A model generated the notes under the pieces. That model was not told where the DNA came from. It saw only the letters and a list, made by a program, of their open reading frames with translations, and made no database searches. Both the position numbers and the translations under genes were made by a program. From the NCBI GenBank assembly GCA_047623555.1, contig JBLHMP010000006.1, positions 1 through 64,000 of the forward strand: 64,000 nt of DNA. The letters are read 5' to 3'. Shown in pieces: positions 43,301-51,740 of the stretch; positions within the stretch are counted from its first letter, which is position 1; every line of letters starts with the position of its first letter. Source of the stretch: NORP181 sp047623555. GTDB taxonomy: Bacteria > Pseudomonadota > Alphaproteobacteria > Rhodobacterales > Rhodobacteraceae.

Positions 43301-43335
43301 CGGTTCGAACCGGAATTTTTCAAAAATTCCGGTTC
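43301..43335. terminator. Nested perfect palindromes between mipZ and deaD
   Basis: A perfect 14-bp inverted repeat (gaaccggaattttt at 43307-43320 and its complement at 43322-43335, one base between) is followed on the plus strand by gttttttc. A second palindrome, cggttcgaaccg, at 43301-43312 shares its left arm. On the plus strand it has terminator form, yet both neighbours are minus-strand genes; on the minus strand it follows the deaD stop by about 30 bp without a good T-tract. It may still end or stabilise the deaD mRNA. Confidence 0.5.
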
Positions 43336-43364
43336 GTTTTTTCTTAAATTATAGGCGAAACGGT

Positions 43365-45335
43365 TTAGGTCTTGTTGCGCTTTGGCGCGGACGAGCCACC
43401 TTTGCCGCCCGAAGCCGCATCCCGGCGTGCCTTGTTCTTTTTGCTGTTGGCCTTGCCTACCGGTGTGGTGCTGTTGGAGCGGCCTGGTTTGCCTGATGGT
43501 TTGCCGTCAGGGGCACCGGCGCCTGGTTTCTTTTTGTAGGTCTCTACAACGCCCTCGGGACGGAAATGTTCCGGCTTGCGGTTTGATTTGGCGTAGGCTG
43601 GTTTTGCCCCGGCTGGTTTGCCTGCTGGCTTTGGCTTTTTGTGACGTGGCTCCGGCGCATCATTCCATTCGACGGGGGCGGCTGAATGTTTAGGTCTAGT
43701 GCGCTCAGGCCGGTCAGATTGGCCCTTTTCGACATACTTTGGCCGTGGTGAATTGGCCAGCTCAGGTGGTGAATCCAGCTGCTTGAGGACCGCGCCTGGT
43801 TCCAGTTCTGCGTTGCCACCCAGCGCCTTAAGGAACCCGGCCACCGCAGCCTTGCGGATTTCGACAAAGGATTCAGTGTCCCGGATGCGGATTGCACCAA
43901 TGTCGTCGCGGGTCACATCGCCCGCTTTGCACAGCATGGGCAGGTACCGGCGCGGTTCGGCGCCTTTGGCACGCCCGCCGGTGATCGAGAACCAGATGCT
44001 GGGGCCAAATGCGACCCGTGGCGCTGCATTGGTGTCTGGGCCAACTGCGCTAAGCTCTTCTGGGGCTGTGTGGCTTGATCGGTACATCCGCAGAAACGCG
44101 GTGGCGATCTGCTCGGGATTGAACGTTTCAAGCAGTTTGGACACGGTGCCGGTTTCACGGTCTGTCGTGGCTTCGGCCCAGGATGAATCTTCGATCATCC
44201 GCGCCTCGTCGCGTTCCATCACGGCCTCGGATGACGGCGCGTCGCCAGAGGTTGCCACAACTTTAGCAGATTGCAAAATGCGCTGGGCTTTGCGGCGTGC
44301 TGCTGGCGGCACGATCAAAACGCTGACGCCTTTGCGACCGGCGCGGCCTGTGCGGCCAGAACGGTGCAATAATGCCTCGTGGTTTGTGGGCAGTTCGGCG
44401 TGGATCACCAGATCAAGGTTGGGCAAATCCAGCCCGCGCGCCGCAACATCGGTCGCCACACAAACACGCGCACGTCCGTCGCGCATGGCTTGCAAGGCGT
44501 GTGTCCGTTCGTTTTGCGACAGCTCGCCGGACAGTGGTACAACCGAAAACCCACGATTGGACAGGCGGGTCGTTAGCCGGTTCACCATCGCGCGGGTGTT
44601 GGCAAAAACCAAGGCATTGGGCGCCTCAAAATAGCGCAATACGTTGATGATGGCGTTTTCGGCGTCGCGTGGGGCGACGTTCATCAGTTTGTATTCAATG
44701 TCGGAATGCTGCGAAGTCTCGGCAACTGTGGTCACCCGAACCGAGTCTTTTTGATAGCTTTTGGCCAGATTGGCGATGCCACGTGGCACTGTGGCGGAAA
44801 ACATCAGCGTGCGGCGAGTGTCTGGCGATTGGGCCAGAATAAATTCAAGATCCTCGCGGAAACCAAGATCAAGCATCTCGTCTGCTTCATCCAGAACCAC
44901 GCCTTTCACTTCGCTTAGGTCAATCGATTTGCGCGTGATGTGATCGCGCAGGCGTCCCGGAGTTGCCACAACGATGTGGGCACCGCGTGACAGGGAACGG
45001 CGTTCATCGCGCATGTCCATACCGCCGACACAGGATGCCACAACGGCCCCGGTCTTGGCATACAGCCAGGTCAATTCGCGTTTCACCTGCATCGCCAGTT
45101 CGCGGGTTGGTGCGATGATCAACGCCAATGGGGCGTTTGCGGAACTGAATGACTCAGCCTCGCCCAACAATGTCGGGGCAAGGGCCAGACCAAAACCAAC
45201 GGTCTTGCCTGATCCGGTCTGGGCCGAGACCAACAGATCTGATCCATTCAGTTCGGGGTTTGATACCGCTTCCTGAACCGGTGTCAGTTTGTCGTAACCA
45301 CGCTGCGCGAGGGTATCTGCAAGAGCTTGTTTCAT
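43365..45335 (-). CDS. DEAD-box RNA helicase (DeaD/DbpA-like)
   Basis: This ATP-dependent RNA helicase of 656 residues has all core motifs: GYDKLTPVQ (Q motif), AQTGSGKT (I), PTRELA (Ia), VATPGRLRD (Ib), DEADEM (II), SAT (III), ARGLDLPNLD (V) and HRSGRTGRAG (VI). A DbpA-type RNA-binding domain lies near residues 465-540 (PRRYLPMLCKAGDV, FVEIRKAAVAGFL). The C-terminal 110 residues form a Lys/Pro/Gly-rich tail. Likely role: ribosome assembly or RNA turnover. Confidence 0.93.
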   Translation of the reverse strand: MKQALADTLAQRGYDKLTPVQEAVSNPELNGSDLLVSAQTGSGKTVGFGLALAPTLLGEAESFSSANAPLALIIAPTRELAMQVKRELTWLYAKTGAVVASCVGGMDMRDERRSLSRGAHIVVATPGRLRDHITRKSIDLSEVKGVVLDEADEMLDLGFREDLEFILAQSPDTRRTLMFSATVPRGIANLAKSYQKDSVRVTTVAETSQHSDIEYKLMNVAPRDAENAIINVLRYFEAPNALVFANTRAMVNRLTTRLSNRGFSVVPLSGELSQNERTHALQAMRDGRARVCVATDVAARGLDLPNLDLVIHAELPTNHEALLHRSGRTGRAGRKGVSVLIVPPAARRKAQRILQSAKVVATSGDAPSSEAVMERDEARMIEDSSWAEATTDRETGTVSKLLETFNPEQIATAFLRMYRSSHTAPEELSAVGPDTNAAPRVAFGPSIWFSITGGRAKGAEPRRYLPMLCKAGDVTRDDIGAIRIRDTESFVEIRKAAVAGFLKALGGNAELEPGAVLKQLDSPPELANSPRPKYVEKGQSDRPERTRPKHSAAPVEWNDAPEPRHKKPKPAGKPAGAKPAYAKSNRKPEHFRPEGVVETYKKKPGAGAPDGKPSGKPGRSNSTTPVGKANSKKNKARRDAASGGKGGSSAPKRNKT

Positions 45336-45401
45336 GTTTGGCTTTTCTGATTTGGGGCGGTCACACGTATATCACAGGGTGGTATCACAAGACGGCCAAG
45401 C

Positions 45402-45432
45402 AAAAAAGGCTGCCACGGCATGGGCAGCCTTT
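45402..45432 (-). terminator. Rho-independent terminator of rplS-rpmE
   Basis: The stem AAGGCTGCC/GGCAGCCTT (45406-45414 with 45423-45431) has an 8-nt loop. On the minus strand it is followed by a T-tract of six. It lies 27 bp after the rpmE stop and clearly ends the rplS-rpmE transcript. Confidence 0.85.
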
Positions 45433-45458
45433 GATCATCGTTTCGTGGATGGTTTGGA

Positions 45459-45680
45459 TTAAAAACCCAGACCTTCGTACTTTTTCTTGAACTTGGAAAC
45501 ACGTCCGCCAGTGTCCAGCAGGCGTGTGCCGCCGCCGGTCCAGGCCGGGTGTACCGATGGGTCGATATCCAGCGTCATGACGTCGCCTTCTTTGCCCCAA
45601 GTGGTTTTCATCTGAATAACGTTGCCGTCGAGCATTTTTACGTCGATCGTGTGATATTCGGGATGCAGGTCTTTTCTCAT
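45459..45680 (-). CDS. rpmE: 50S ribosomal protein L31
   Basis: The 73-residue protein starts MRKDLHPEYHTIDVKM and contains SVHPAWTGG, the L31 signature, ending SKFKKKYEGLGF. It lacks the CxxC zinc pairs, so it is the cysteine-free type. It follows rplS by 11 bp and is preceded by AAGGAG. Confidence 0.97.
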   Translation of the reverse strand: MRKDLHPEYHTIDVKMLDGNVIQMKTTWGKEGDVMTLDIDPSVHPAWTGGGTRLLDTGGRVSKFKKKYEGLGF

Positions 45681-45691
45681 CTGTCCGCTCC

Positions 45692-46063
45692 TTACTTCTT
45701 AGGTTTGTAATGTGTATCTTCGACGATACGTGCGGATTTACCGCGACGGGTGCGAAGATAATACAGCTTGGCGCGACGAACGCGACCACGGCGGATGACA
45801 GTGATGCTGTCGACGTTGGCGGAGTGCAGCGGGAACACACGTTCCACACCTTCGCCGAACGAAATTTTGCGAACTGTGAATGCACCGGCGATACCGGAGC
45901 CGCCTTTGCGGGCAATACAAACGCCTTCATAGTTCTGCACCCGGCTGCGGGTGCCTTCGGTTACTTTAAAACCAACACGAATGGTGTCTCCGGCCTTAAA
46001 GTCGGGGATGTCTTTCCCCAGGGCGGCAATTTGTTCCGCCTCTAGCTGTGCGATCAGGTTCAT
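45692..46063 (-). CDS. rplS: 50S ribosomal protein L19
   Basis: The 123-residue L19 has GDTIRVGFKVTEGTRSRVQNYEGVCIA near residue 28 (positions 45902-45982) and FPLHSANVDSITVIRRGRVRRAKLYYLR toward the C-terminus (positions 45756-45839). It sits at the subunit interface of the ribosome. I use the ATG at 46063, which matches the normal L19 start; the upstream in-frame extension is not conserved-looking. It is co-transcribed with rpmE. Confidence 0.97.
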   Translation of the reverse strand: MNLIAQLEAEQIAALGKDIPDFKAGDTIRVGFKVTEGTRSRVQNYEGVCIARKGGSGIAGAFTVRKISFGEGVERVFPLHSANVDSITVIRRGRVRRAKLYYLRTRRGKSARIVEDTHYKPKK

Positions 46064-46082
46064 CGCTATACTCCTAAATGGC

Positions 46083-46099
46083 TCGTGGTTGTTCCACGA
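46083..46099 (-). other. Leader hairpin upstream of rplS
   Basis: TCGTGG at 46083-46088 pairs with CCACGA at 46094-46099 around a 5-nt loop, about 20 nt before the rplS start on the minus strand. It could take part in ribosomal-protein feedback or mRNA stability. Only the stem itself is seen. The rest of the gap to 46300 holds nothing I recognise. Confidence 0.3.
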
Positions 46100-46300
46100 A
46101 GAATTTGTGCGATCCAAGAGCTTTGGTCTTCATCGGGTTCACCGCAGTGCCCGCCAGAGATCAGATCGTCTGTTCCTTAGTGCTGGTCGCATGTAAGGTG
46201 CTGTCAGGCCGAAGAAGACTAGGGACACCGCAATAACAATAGACCGAAGGCCCGGAGCCGCGTTTGGGCGATTCCGAACTTGCGCTCGTATAGGGGGGAA

Positions 46301-47013
46301 TCAGGGATGGGGCAAGGGGGCAGTTGAAGACATATTGGCAACGCTAACTGGTTTGGTGAAGCGTCGAAAATTTACAAGAATCCCAGCCCAATTCTTATCA
46401 CCGGATTTGGTAATTTTCGTCCCATACAAACACCGGGGATAAAACGGGTAGGCGTCGGTGACGAAATAGACGTATTCACCACCTAACATCGCGCCGTTGC
46501 AGTCGTTCAGATTGCCCAGACCGCGCACATATTCCCAATCTTGGACATACTGTCCGTCATAGGCACCGCCGGGGTCTTTGGGTCCGCTGGGTCGCATGCC
46601 AGATTTCAGCATTTAGCTGGAACGGGTCTTGTCGCCGACGTAATGGATGGCAAAACCATCCGCGTTTATCAACATGGGCGTTGTTGTTATCGATGCCTAG
46701 GTTTTTACCGGCAAACATCGCCTCAACGCGCCACTTTGAAACGGGTCGTTGTGAGTGCCCTTTGCGGGCCTAGGGTCGTAATAGCCGGCGGTTCCGGGGC
46801 GGATCAGCACGCCGTTCAACGCAATGCCGGTGGTGCGCGCCGGGGTCGGGGTGCTGCCCTTTTGCGGCGCCAGCGGGATGCAGGCTTTGGTGTTCTGCGC
46901 CCGAATGCGGTTGGGGTTGTGGGCGTTCGGAAAGTTGCCGGTCGCGTGATCCGGAATACCGTTGATGCGACGAGGGCAATGCCGGCTGCCGGTATGGCTA
47001 CTTTCAGTATCAT
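46301..47013 (-). pseudogene. Remains of a YHYH-domain exported protein
   Basis: A signal-like start, MILKVAIPAAGIALVASTVF, at 47013 is followed in other frames by text such as PNAHNPNRIRAQN and IALNGVLIRPGT. Near 46680 comes IDNNNAHVD, and near 46640 GFAIHYVGDKTRSS, then a stop. The C-terminal block continues MLKSGMRPSGPKDPGGAYDG, QDWEYVRGLGNLNDCNGAML and EYVYFVTDAYPFYPRC. At least two frame changes and one nonsense codon are needed. YHYH proteins are of unknown function. Confidence 0.7.
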
Positions 47014-47106
47014 ACGAAGGCCCTGTCGGTTTCGATTATGAAAGTAGTACGTGTGTGGTCGTCTTTTCCTTCGCTATGCGTTTTGTGCTGCTGCGCAGGC
47101 CGCGCT

Positions 47107-47916
47107 TTAATCGTTGGCTTTGTCGCCAAGGTGGCGCGCCCACAAATCAGGACGCCGCTGTTTGGTTATTGCCTCTGACTGGTCCTGACGCCATTGGGCG
47201 ACCTTCCCGTGGTGGCCAGACATCAAAACATCGGGGATGGTGCGCCCGTTCCATTCTGCTGGCCGGGTGTATTGTGGATGCTCGAGCAGGCCGGACGAGA
47301 AACTTTCCTCGACCGTGGATTCGTGATTGCCGAGCACATTCGGGATCAATCGTACGGTCGCATCAATCAGCGCCTGTGCTGCGATCTCGCCACCGGTCAT
47401 GACGAAATCACCCAATGACACCTCTTGGATGTTGTAATGGTCCAACACGCGTTCATCGACGCCCTCAAACCGCCCGCAAAGCAACGTAACGCCGGGCCCA
47501 GCGGCAAGCGATTGCATTAGCGCCTGCGTCATCGGTTTGCCGCGCGGGCTTAGGTAAATCATCGGGCTGGTCGGAGCCATGGCCTGCGCCGCCTCGATCG
47601 CCTCGCCCAGAACGTCTGGGCGCAGGACCATACCGGCGCCACCACCCGCCGGTGTATCGTCGACATTGCGGTGTTTGCCGCGGCCAAAGCGGCGCAGGTC
47701 GATAGCGTTGAACTGCCACAGGCCCTCTTGCAATGCTTTGCCGGTCAGGCTCTCGCCCAAAACGCCGGGAAATGCGGTGGGGAACAGGGTGATTACGGTG
47801 GCTTTCCACACGCCAATCAGGTCGGGTGTTGGCGTGATCAGTTCACGTGGGGTCAGCGATGTACTGATGGTTTTGCGGCCAAATGAACGGTTTGGGCGTT
47901 GGGGTGTATCAGTCAC
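47107..47916 (-). CDS. trmD: tRNA (guanine37-N1)-methyltransferase TrmD
   Basis: This SPOUT enzyme makes m1G37 in tRNAs, preventing frameshifts. The 269-residue protein has an N-terminal extension of about 35 residues. The core then follows with ATVITLFPTAFPG, VDDTPAGGGAGMVLRPDVLGEAI near residue 84 (positions 47594-47662), LLCGRFEGVDERVLD and DFVMTGGEIAAQALIDA, which form the trefoil knot. It overlaps the preceding membrane-protein gene by 4 bp. Confidence 0.96.
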   Translation of the reverse strand: MTDTPQRPNRSFGRKTISTSLTPRELITPTPDLIGVWKATVITLFPTAFPGVLGESLTGKALQEGLWQFNAIDLRRFGRGKHRNVDDTPAGGGAGMVLRPDVLGEAIEAAQAMAPTSPMIYLSPRGKPMTQALMQSLAAGPGVTLLCGRFEGVDERVLDHYNIQEVSLGDFVMTGGEIAAQALIDATVRLIPNVLGNHESTVEESFSSGLLEHPQYTRPAEWNGRTIPDVLMSGHHGKVAQWRQDQSEAITKQRRPDLWARHLGDKAND

Positions 47917-48641
47917 CTGTGGTCTCCTGTGGGTGTTTCGGTCGGGGCTGTTTCGCGGTTTTGCACGCGTGTAATCAGCGGGCTTAGGGTCGGAAACTGT
48001 TTGGCCTTAGTTATCAGGGTTTGCGAGGACGGCAATGCGTCGGCCGGGGCGTTTTGGTTCAAAAGCGTTTCGATCAGCGCTGTCAGTTCGGCCAGAACAA
48101 CCGGATCGCCGCTCTCTAATATTTGCTCTAGTGCGAGGCCCAGATGCGCTTGTGGGGTCGGATCATCGCGCAGGCCTTTGGTGATCTTGGCAAGCAGGCC
48201 AGCATATCGATGTGGATCGACGTCAAAGGGCGCGCCGGTTTCCAGCGTGTTAACGGTGCGTTCGATCAGCTCTAGCATGGCCGCGTCATCCTGAGCATAG
48301 CGATACCGCAAAGCGCCAATTGCGGCGCTGCACCCGGTCAGGGCCAGCGGAAACCAGATCGGCAATGGCAGCGTACCGGTTACCATCGCCAGCCCCATTC
48401 CAACCCCGTAGGTCATCAAAACGACGCCAATCTGCGCAAGCGCCAGCAACACCAGCACGATGATCTGAGCGGGCAACCCCTGTGTTTCATCGCGACCAAA
48501 GCGCAACTGGATCAGGAAAAAAACGGCGGCGAATATGGCCAAAGTCACAGGCGGGGCCGCCGACCAGCCGGCCGCCAGCGGGCCGGCATATAAAGGCGCA
48601 AACATCAGGGCCAAACCGGACCTGCTGTTGCGTTCAAACAT
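47913..48641 (-). CDS. Inner-membrane protein of unknown function between rimM and trmD
   Basis: The 242-residue protein has about four hydrophobic helices in its first 120 residues (LALMFAPLYAGPLAAGW, VTLAIFAAVFFLIQL, IIVLVLLALAQIGVVL, IWFPLALTGCSAAIGAL), then a soluble helical C-terminal half. Its start touches the rimM stop and its stop overlaps the trmD start (ATGA), so it is translationally coupled to both. I do not recognise a family with known function. Confidence 0.75.
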   Translation of the reverse strand: MFERNSRSGLALMFAPLYAGPLAAGWSAAPPVTLAIFAAVFFLIQLRFGRDETQGLPAQIIVLVLLALAQIGVVLMTYGVGMGLAMVTGTLPLPIWFPLALTGCSAAIGALRYRYAQDDAAMLELIERTVNTLETGAPFDVDPHRYAGLLAKITKGLRDDPTPQAHLGLALEQILESGDPVVLAELTALIETLLNQNAPADALPSSQTLITKAKQFPTLSPLITRVQNRETAPTETPTGDHR

Positions 48642-49147
48642 CAGAACAGACCGTCAGGCGGATCTGCAATAATGCGCCCTGAGGCGAGGTCAACTGTTGG
48701 GACAACCGCGAGGGTGAAGGGCAGCAGAACAGTGTCTTTCAATGCGGGGTGGTGGATTTCCAACAGATCCGCCGCGCCGTGGTTTTGCACCGATTTGACG
48801 TGGCCAAGCAGCTTGCCGCCGGTGTCCAGCACCTCAAGCCCGGTGAGATCGGTGTGGTAATATTCATCATCTGGTAACGATGGAAACTGATCACGCCGCG
48901 CAAACAGGCGTACACCGTGCATGGCATCGGCCTGTTCTTTGGTGGTGACCCCTGCCAGTCGGGCCGTGAACCCGCTCTTGACCGAACCGATAAGGCTGAT
49001 CGCATAGCTGTGCGTGCCATCCTCAGACAGCAATGGCGAATAGGTTTCGATATCTTCGGGAGTGGCGCAATAGCTTTTCAACCGCACTTCGCCGCGCACC
49101 CCAAAGGCACCAAAAATGGTACCGACGCAAATCATATCATCGGACAT
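48641..49147 (-). CDS. rimM: Ribosome maturation factor RimM
   Basis: RimM helps assemble the 30S head through S19. The 168 residues start MSDDMICVGTIFGAFGVRGEV, the N-terminal RimM barrel. The PRC-barrel follows (YYHTDLTGLEVLDTGGKLLG near residue 95) and the tail is PFTLAVVPTVDLASGRIIADPPDG-like (positions 48655-48726). I use the ATG at 49147, which has GGAGG at 6 nt, not the upstream one. Confidence 0.95.
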   Translation of the reverse strand: MSDDMICVGTIFGAFGVRGEVRLKSYCATPEDIETYSPLLSEDGTHSYAISLIGSVKSGFTARLAGVTTKEQADAMHGVRLFARRDQFPSLPDDEYYHTDLTGLEVLDTGGKLLGHVKSVQNHGAADLLEIHHPALKDTVLLPFTLAVVPTVDLASGRIIADPPDGLF

Positions 49148-49296
49148 CAAGAGCCTCCGTGGCAAACGCCATCATCAATTTGACCACCGCGATCCAAACA
49201 CTTGTCGCTGTGTATGCTGCGCTCATAAAGAATGCCCGCCAAAAAGGCGATAAGGATTATGGCGATGGTTCGGACCGGGCGCAGTATCAGGGCGAT

Positions 49297-49926
49297 TTAC
49301 CGGATTTCCACAGGTAGACCGTCGCGGCGTTGTTCCCAGTTCAGGGTTTCCAACTCGGGGGTGGTCGATACGCTCTCGGGCCAGCCAAGGCAAAGATAGG
49401 CCACCAGGGACCAGTCTTTGGATACCCGCAGATCGCGGTTCAGTTGGGCAGGGTCCATGATCGACACCCAGCCCATTCCCAGCCCCAACGCACGGGCGCG
49501 CAGCCACATCAGGGTGATGGCGCCAACCACCGAATAGCGCCGGGTTTCGGGCATGGTCTGTGCGCCCAACCCATGGCCTTTGGTCGTGGAATCATCACAG
49601 AAAACGGCAATCTGAACAGGCGCTTGCACCATGCCTGTCAGTTTCAACTGGCTATAGTGTTCGGCCTTGTCGCCCTCGTACCCGGTGAGGGCCTGGGTGT
49701 TGGCGGTTTTGAAATTCCTCAATGCGGCGGCGCGGGCGTCAGGGGATTGAACCCGCACGATCCGCCAAGGTTCGGACAGGCCCACCGAAGGGGCCAGCCG
49801 AAAGGTGTCGAGGCACCGGGTTACCAGTGCCTCGTCAACCGGGTCGGTGCGGAACCGACGTACATCACGCCGGAGCCGCATCAACTGGGTTAGCTGCATT
49901 TCAAATTCATCCGAAAACGAATCCAT
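49297..49926 (-). CDS. bluB: 5,6-dimethylbenzimidazole synthase BluB
   Basis: BluB converts FMNH2 and oxygen into 5,6-dimethylbenzimidazole, the lower ligand of vitamin B12. The nitroreductase-fold protein of 209 residues shows LMRLRRDVRRFRTDPVDEALV at the N-terminus, APSVGLSEPWRIVRV near residue 45, and the BluB-specific lid GHGLGAQTMPETRRYSVVGA near residue 120. It also has MGWVSIMDP near residue 150. It is surrounded by ribosome-related genes, not cobalamin genes. A general nitroreductase is the less likely alternative. Confidence 0.85.
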   Translation of the reverse strand: MDSFSDEFEMQLTQLMRLRRDVRRFRTDPVDEALVTRCLDTFRLAPSVGLSEPWRIVRVQSPDARAAALRNFKTANTQALTGYEGDKAEHYSQLKLTGMVQAPVQIAVFCDDSTTKGHGLGAQTMPETRRYSVVGAITLMWLRARALGLGMGWVSIMDPAQLNRDLRVSKDWSLVAYLCLGWPESVSTTPELETLNWEQRRDGLPVEIR

Positions 49927-49945
49927 GTGCCGCAGCTCCTTTTAC

Positions 49946-50323
49946 TTATTCAGCGGCTGCGTCTTCGGCAGGGGCTTCGGCTGCGACGGCAGCTTTGGCT
50001 GCTTTCTCTTCGACGCGATCTTTGGCTTTCTTACCTGGCTCACCCTTGATCGGGTTGTTGCGGGCGGCTTTTTCGCGCACGCCAGCTGCCTCTAACATAC
50101 GGGCAACACGGTCGGTCGGCTGTGCGCCCTGACCCAGCCAGTATTGGATGCGTTCGATATCCATTTTCACGCGCTCTTCGCTGTCTTTTGGCAGCAATGG
50201 GTTATAGGTGCCCAGCTTTTCGATAAAGCGACCATCGCGTGGCATACGGCTGTCGGCCGCTACGATGCGATAGAAAGGGCGTTTTTTGCTGCCGCCACGG
50301 GCAAGACGGATTTTCATGGCCAT
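49946..50323 (-). CDS. rpsP: 30S ribosomal protein S16
   Basis: The first 80 residues are a standard S16: MKIRLARGGSKKRPFYRIV, ADSRMPRDGRFIEKLGTYNPL and QYWLGQGAQPTDRVARML. A tail of about 40 residues rich in Ala, Lys and Glu follows, as is common in alphaproteobacteria. AGGAGA precedes the ATG; MAMK gives a choice of two start codons six bases apart. Confidence 0.97.
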   Translation of the reverse strand: MAMKIRLARGGSKKRPFYRIVAADSRMPRDGRFIEKLGTYNPLLPKDSEERVKMDIERIQYWLGQGAQPTDRVARMLEAAGVREKAARNNPIKGEPGKKAKDRVEEKAAKAAVAAEAPAEDAAAE

Positions 50324-50356
50324 TGTTTGATTCTCCTAATGAATGGCTTGGGTTCA

Positions 50357-50383
50357 GGGCACGTGGGTTATCACCCACCCTAC
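50357..50383. repeat. Palindromic intergenic repeat, family B
   Basis: GTGGGTTATCACCCAC at 50363-50378, followed by cctac, is a one-base variant of the repeats at 18476, 30585 and 39156. It overlaps the chorismate mutase stop codon and lies before rpsP on the same strand. Confidence 0.65.
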
Positions 50384-50676
50384 GATTTGTGTTTCTTGTG
50401 GTGCTGTATGACTTCCTGAATGATGAAATTCAGGAAATCCTTGGCAAAATCCGGGTCAAGATTGGCCCGGACAGCCAGGTCTTCTAGGCGTTCGACCTGC
50501 GCGGCTTCGCGGGTAGGATCGGACGCGGGAAGGTCGTGTTCGGCTTTCAGTTTCCCAACAGCCTGTGTGTGTTTAAATCGCTCGCCCAGCGTATAGACAA
50601 GGATCGCGTCCAGCCGGTCAATGCTGTCGCGGTGCTCTTTCAGCAGATCAGCGGCGCGGGTTATGGCGTCAGTCAT
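50380..50676 (-). CDS. Chorismate mutase (AroQ type)
   Basis: This small all-helical enzyme of 98 residues would turn chorismate into prephenate for Phe and Tyr synthesis. It shows HRDSIDRLDAILVYTLGERFKHTQAVGKLKA (positions 50548-50640) with the Arg and Lys residues that bind chorismate, and DPTREAAQVERL near residue 55. Its ATG overlaps the end of the first acetyltransferase gene by 8 bp. This chorismate mutase position before rpsP is usual in Rhodobacteraceae. Confidence 0.88.
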   Translation of the reverse strand: MTDAITRAADLLKEHRDSIDRLDAILVYTLGERFKHTQAVGKLKAEHDLPASDPTREAAQVERLEDLAVRANLDPDFAKDFLNFIIQEVIQHHKKHKS

Positions 50677-51199
50677 GTGCGATGTCCTTTGCTGCGGGGT
50701 GGCGCCAGATTTGCATATCGCCCAGTGTTGGGTGGGCATAGGTCTGCTCAAACGTGGCGCCAAGGCGTTTGGCCAAGGCGATCGAGCGGCTGTTGTCGGG
50801 CGCAATCAGGCTGGTGGCGGTTGTCCAGCCAAGGGTGGTATAGGCGTATTCGCGTGCCGCAAGCGCGGCCTCAGAGGCGACACCACGGCGAAGCCCCGCA
50901 TCAAAAAGCGACCAGGCGATTTCACGGTCTGGCCAGTCTTCGGGATGGTAAAGGCCAACGATACCAAGCGGTTCATCGGTTGTACGATCCGCCACCAGCC
51001 AGCGACCAAAACCGCGCAATTGCCAGTGTCCGATGATCTCACCCAGCTTGGTAAAGCAATCGTCACGGGTGTTTGGCCCACCGATAAATTGCGACCGTGG
51101 CCCCATGCGGAATGCGGCATAGGCCTCAAAGTCTGACATACGCGGGCAACGCAGGGTCAGCCGGTCTGTGGTCAGGGTTGGGATATGCAGATCGGTCAT
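50669..51199 (-). CDS. GNAT acetyltransferase, tandem copy 1 (RimJ-like)
   Basis: The 176-residue protein opens with LTTDRLTLRCPRMSDFEAY and carries the acetyl-CoA loop region GLRRGVASEAALAAREY with TSLIAPDNSRSIALAKRLGA. RimJ/RimL-type enzymes acetylate protein N-termini or small amines. It is one of three adjacent paralogues. It starts one base past the previous stop and overlaps the chorismate mutase start. Confidence 0.88.
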   Translation of the reverse strand: MTDLHIPTLTTDRLTLRCPRMSDFEAYAAFRMGPRSQFIGGPNTRDDCFTKLGEIIGHWQLRGFGRWLVADRTTDEPLGIVGLYHPEDWPDREIAWSLFDAGLRRGVASEAALAAREYAYTTLGWTTATSLIAPDNSRSIALAKRLGATFEQTYAHPTLGDMQIWRHPAAKDIAHD

Positions 51200-51200
51200 A

Positions 51201-51740
51201 TCAGGCGGCCTCGCCCATAGGATGACGATAGCAGGCACAGTCGCCCGTTTCGGGCAGGTTTGCGGCGGTATCTGGCGTGGCGCCAAGGCGTTCAGCCAGC
51301 GCAATCGAGCGCGCGTTGTCCGGCGCGATATAGCTGACCAAAGTGGTCCAGTTCAGCACGGTTTTAGCATGGTCAAGCGCGGCTTGGGCGGCCTCAAAGG
51401 CATAGCCTTTGCCTTCGGTTTCTTCCGACCAGATATGCCAGCCGATTTCACGTTCCGGCCAACCCACCGGATAATAAAACCCAACCAGTCCGAGGCCCGT
51501 ATCTCCAAGACCCGTATCATCGTGGTTTTCGGTGATCACCCACATGCCGAACTGGCGCATTTGCCAATGTCCGGTCATCATTGTCAGGAATTGCCAAGCC
51601 CCGCCAATGGGCTTTGGGCCGCCAACAAACCGCGAGCGATCCGAGCCAAAGAAATTGGCAATCGCCCGAAAATCGGCCGGTTTGGGGCCGCGCAGGATCA
51701 GCCGTTCGGTTTCCAGTGTGGGGATGTTAAAGGCGGTCAT
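51201..51740 (-). CDS. GNAT acetyltransferase, tandem copy 2 (RimJ-like)
   Basis: The 179-residue paralogue starts MTAFNIPTLETERLILRGP and has EETEGKGYAFEAAQAALDHA and SYIAPDNARSIALAERLGA. A short in-frame duplication, DTGLGDTGLGLVG, sits near residue 75. It overlaps copy 3 by 4 bp (ATGA). Substrate unknown. Confidence 0.87.
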   Translation of the reverse strand: MTAFNIPTLETERLILRGPKPADFRAIANFFGSDRSRFVGGPKPIGGAWQFLTMMTGHWQMRQFGMWVITENHDDTGLGDTGLGLVGFYYPVGWPEREIGWHIWSEETEGKGYAFEAAQAALDHAKTVLNWTTLVSYIAPDNARSIALAERLGATPDTAANLPETGDCACYRHPMGEAA

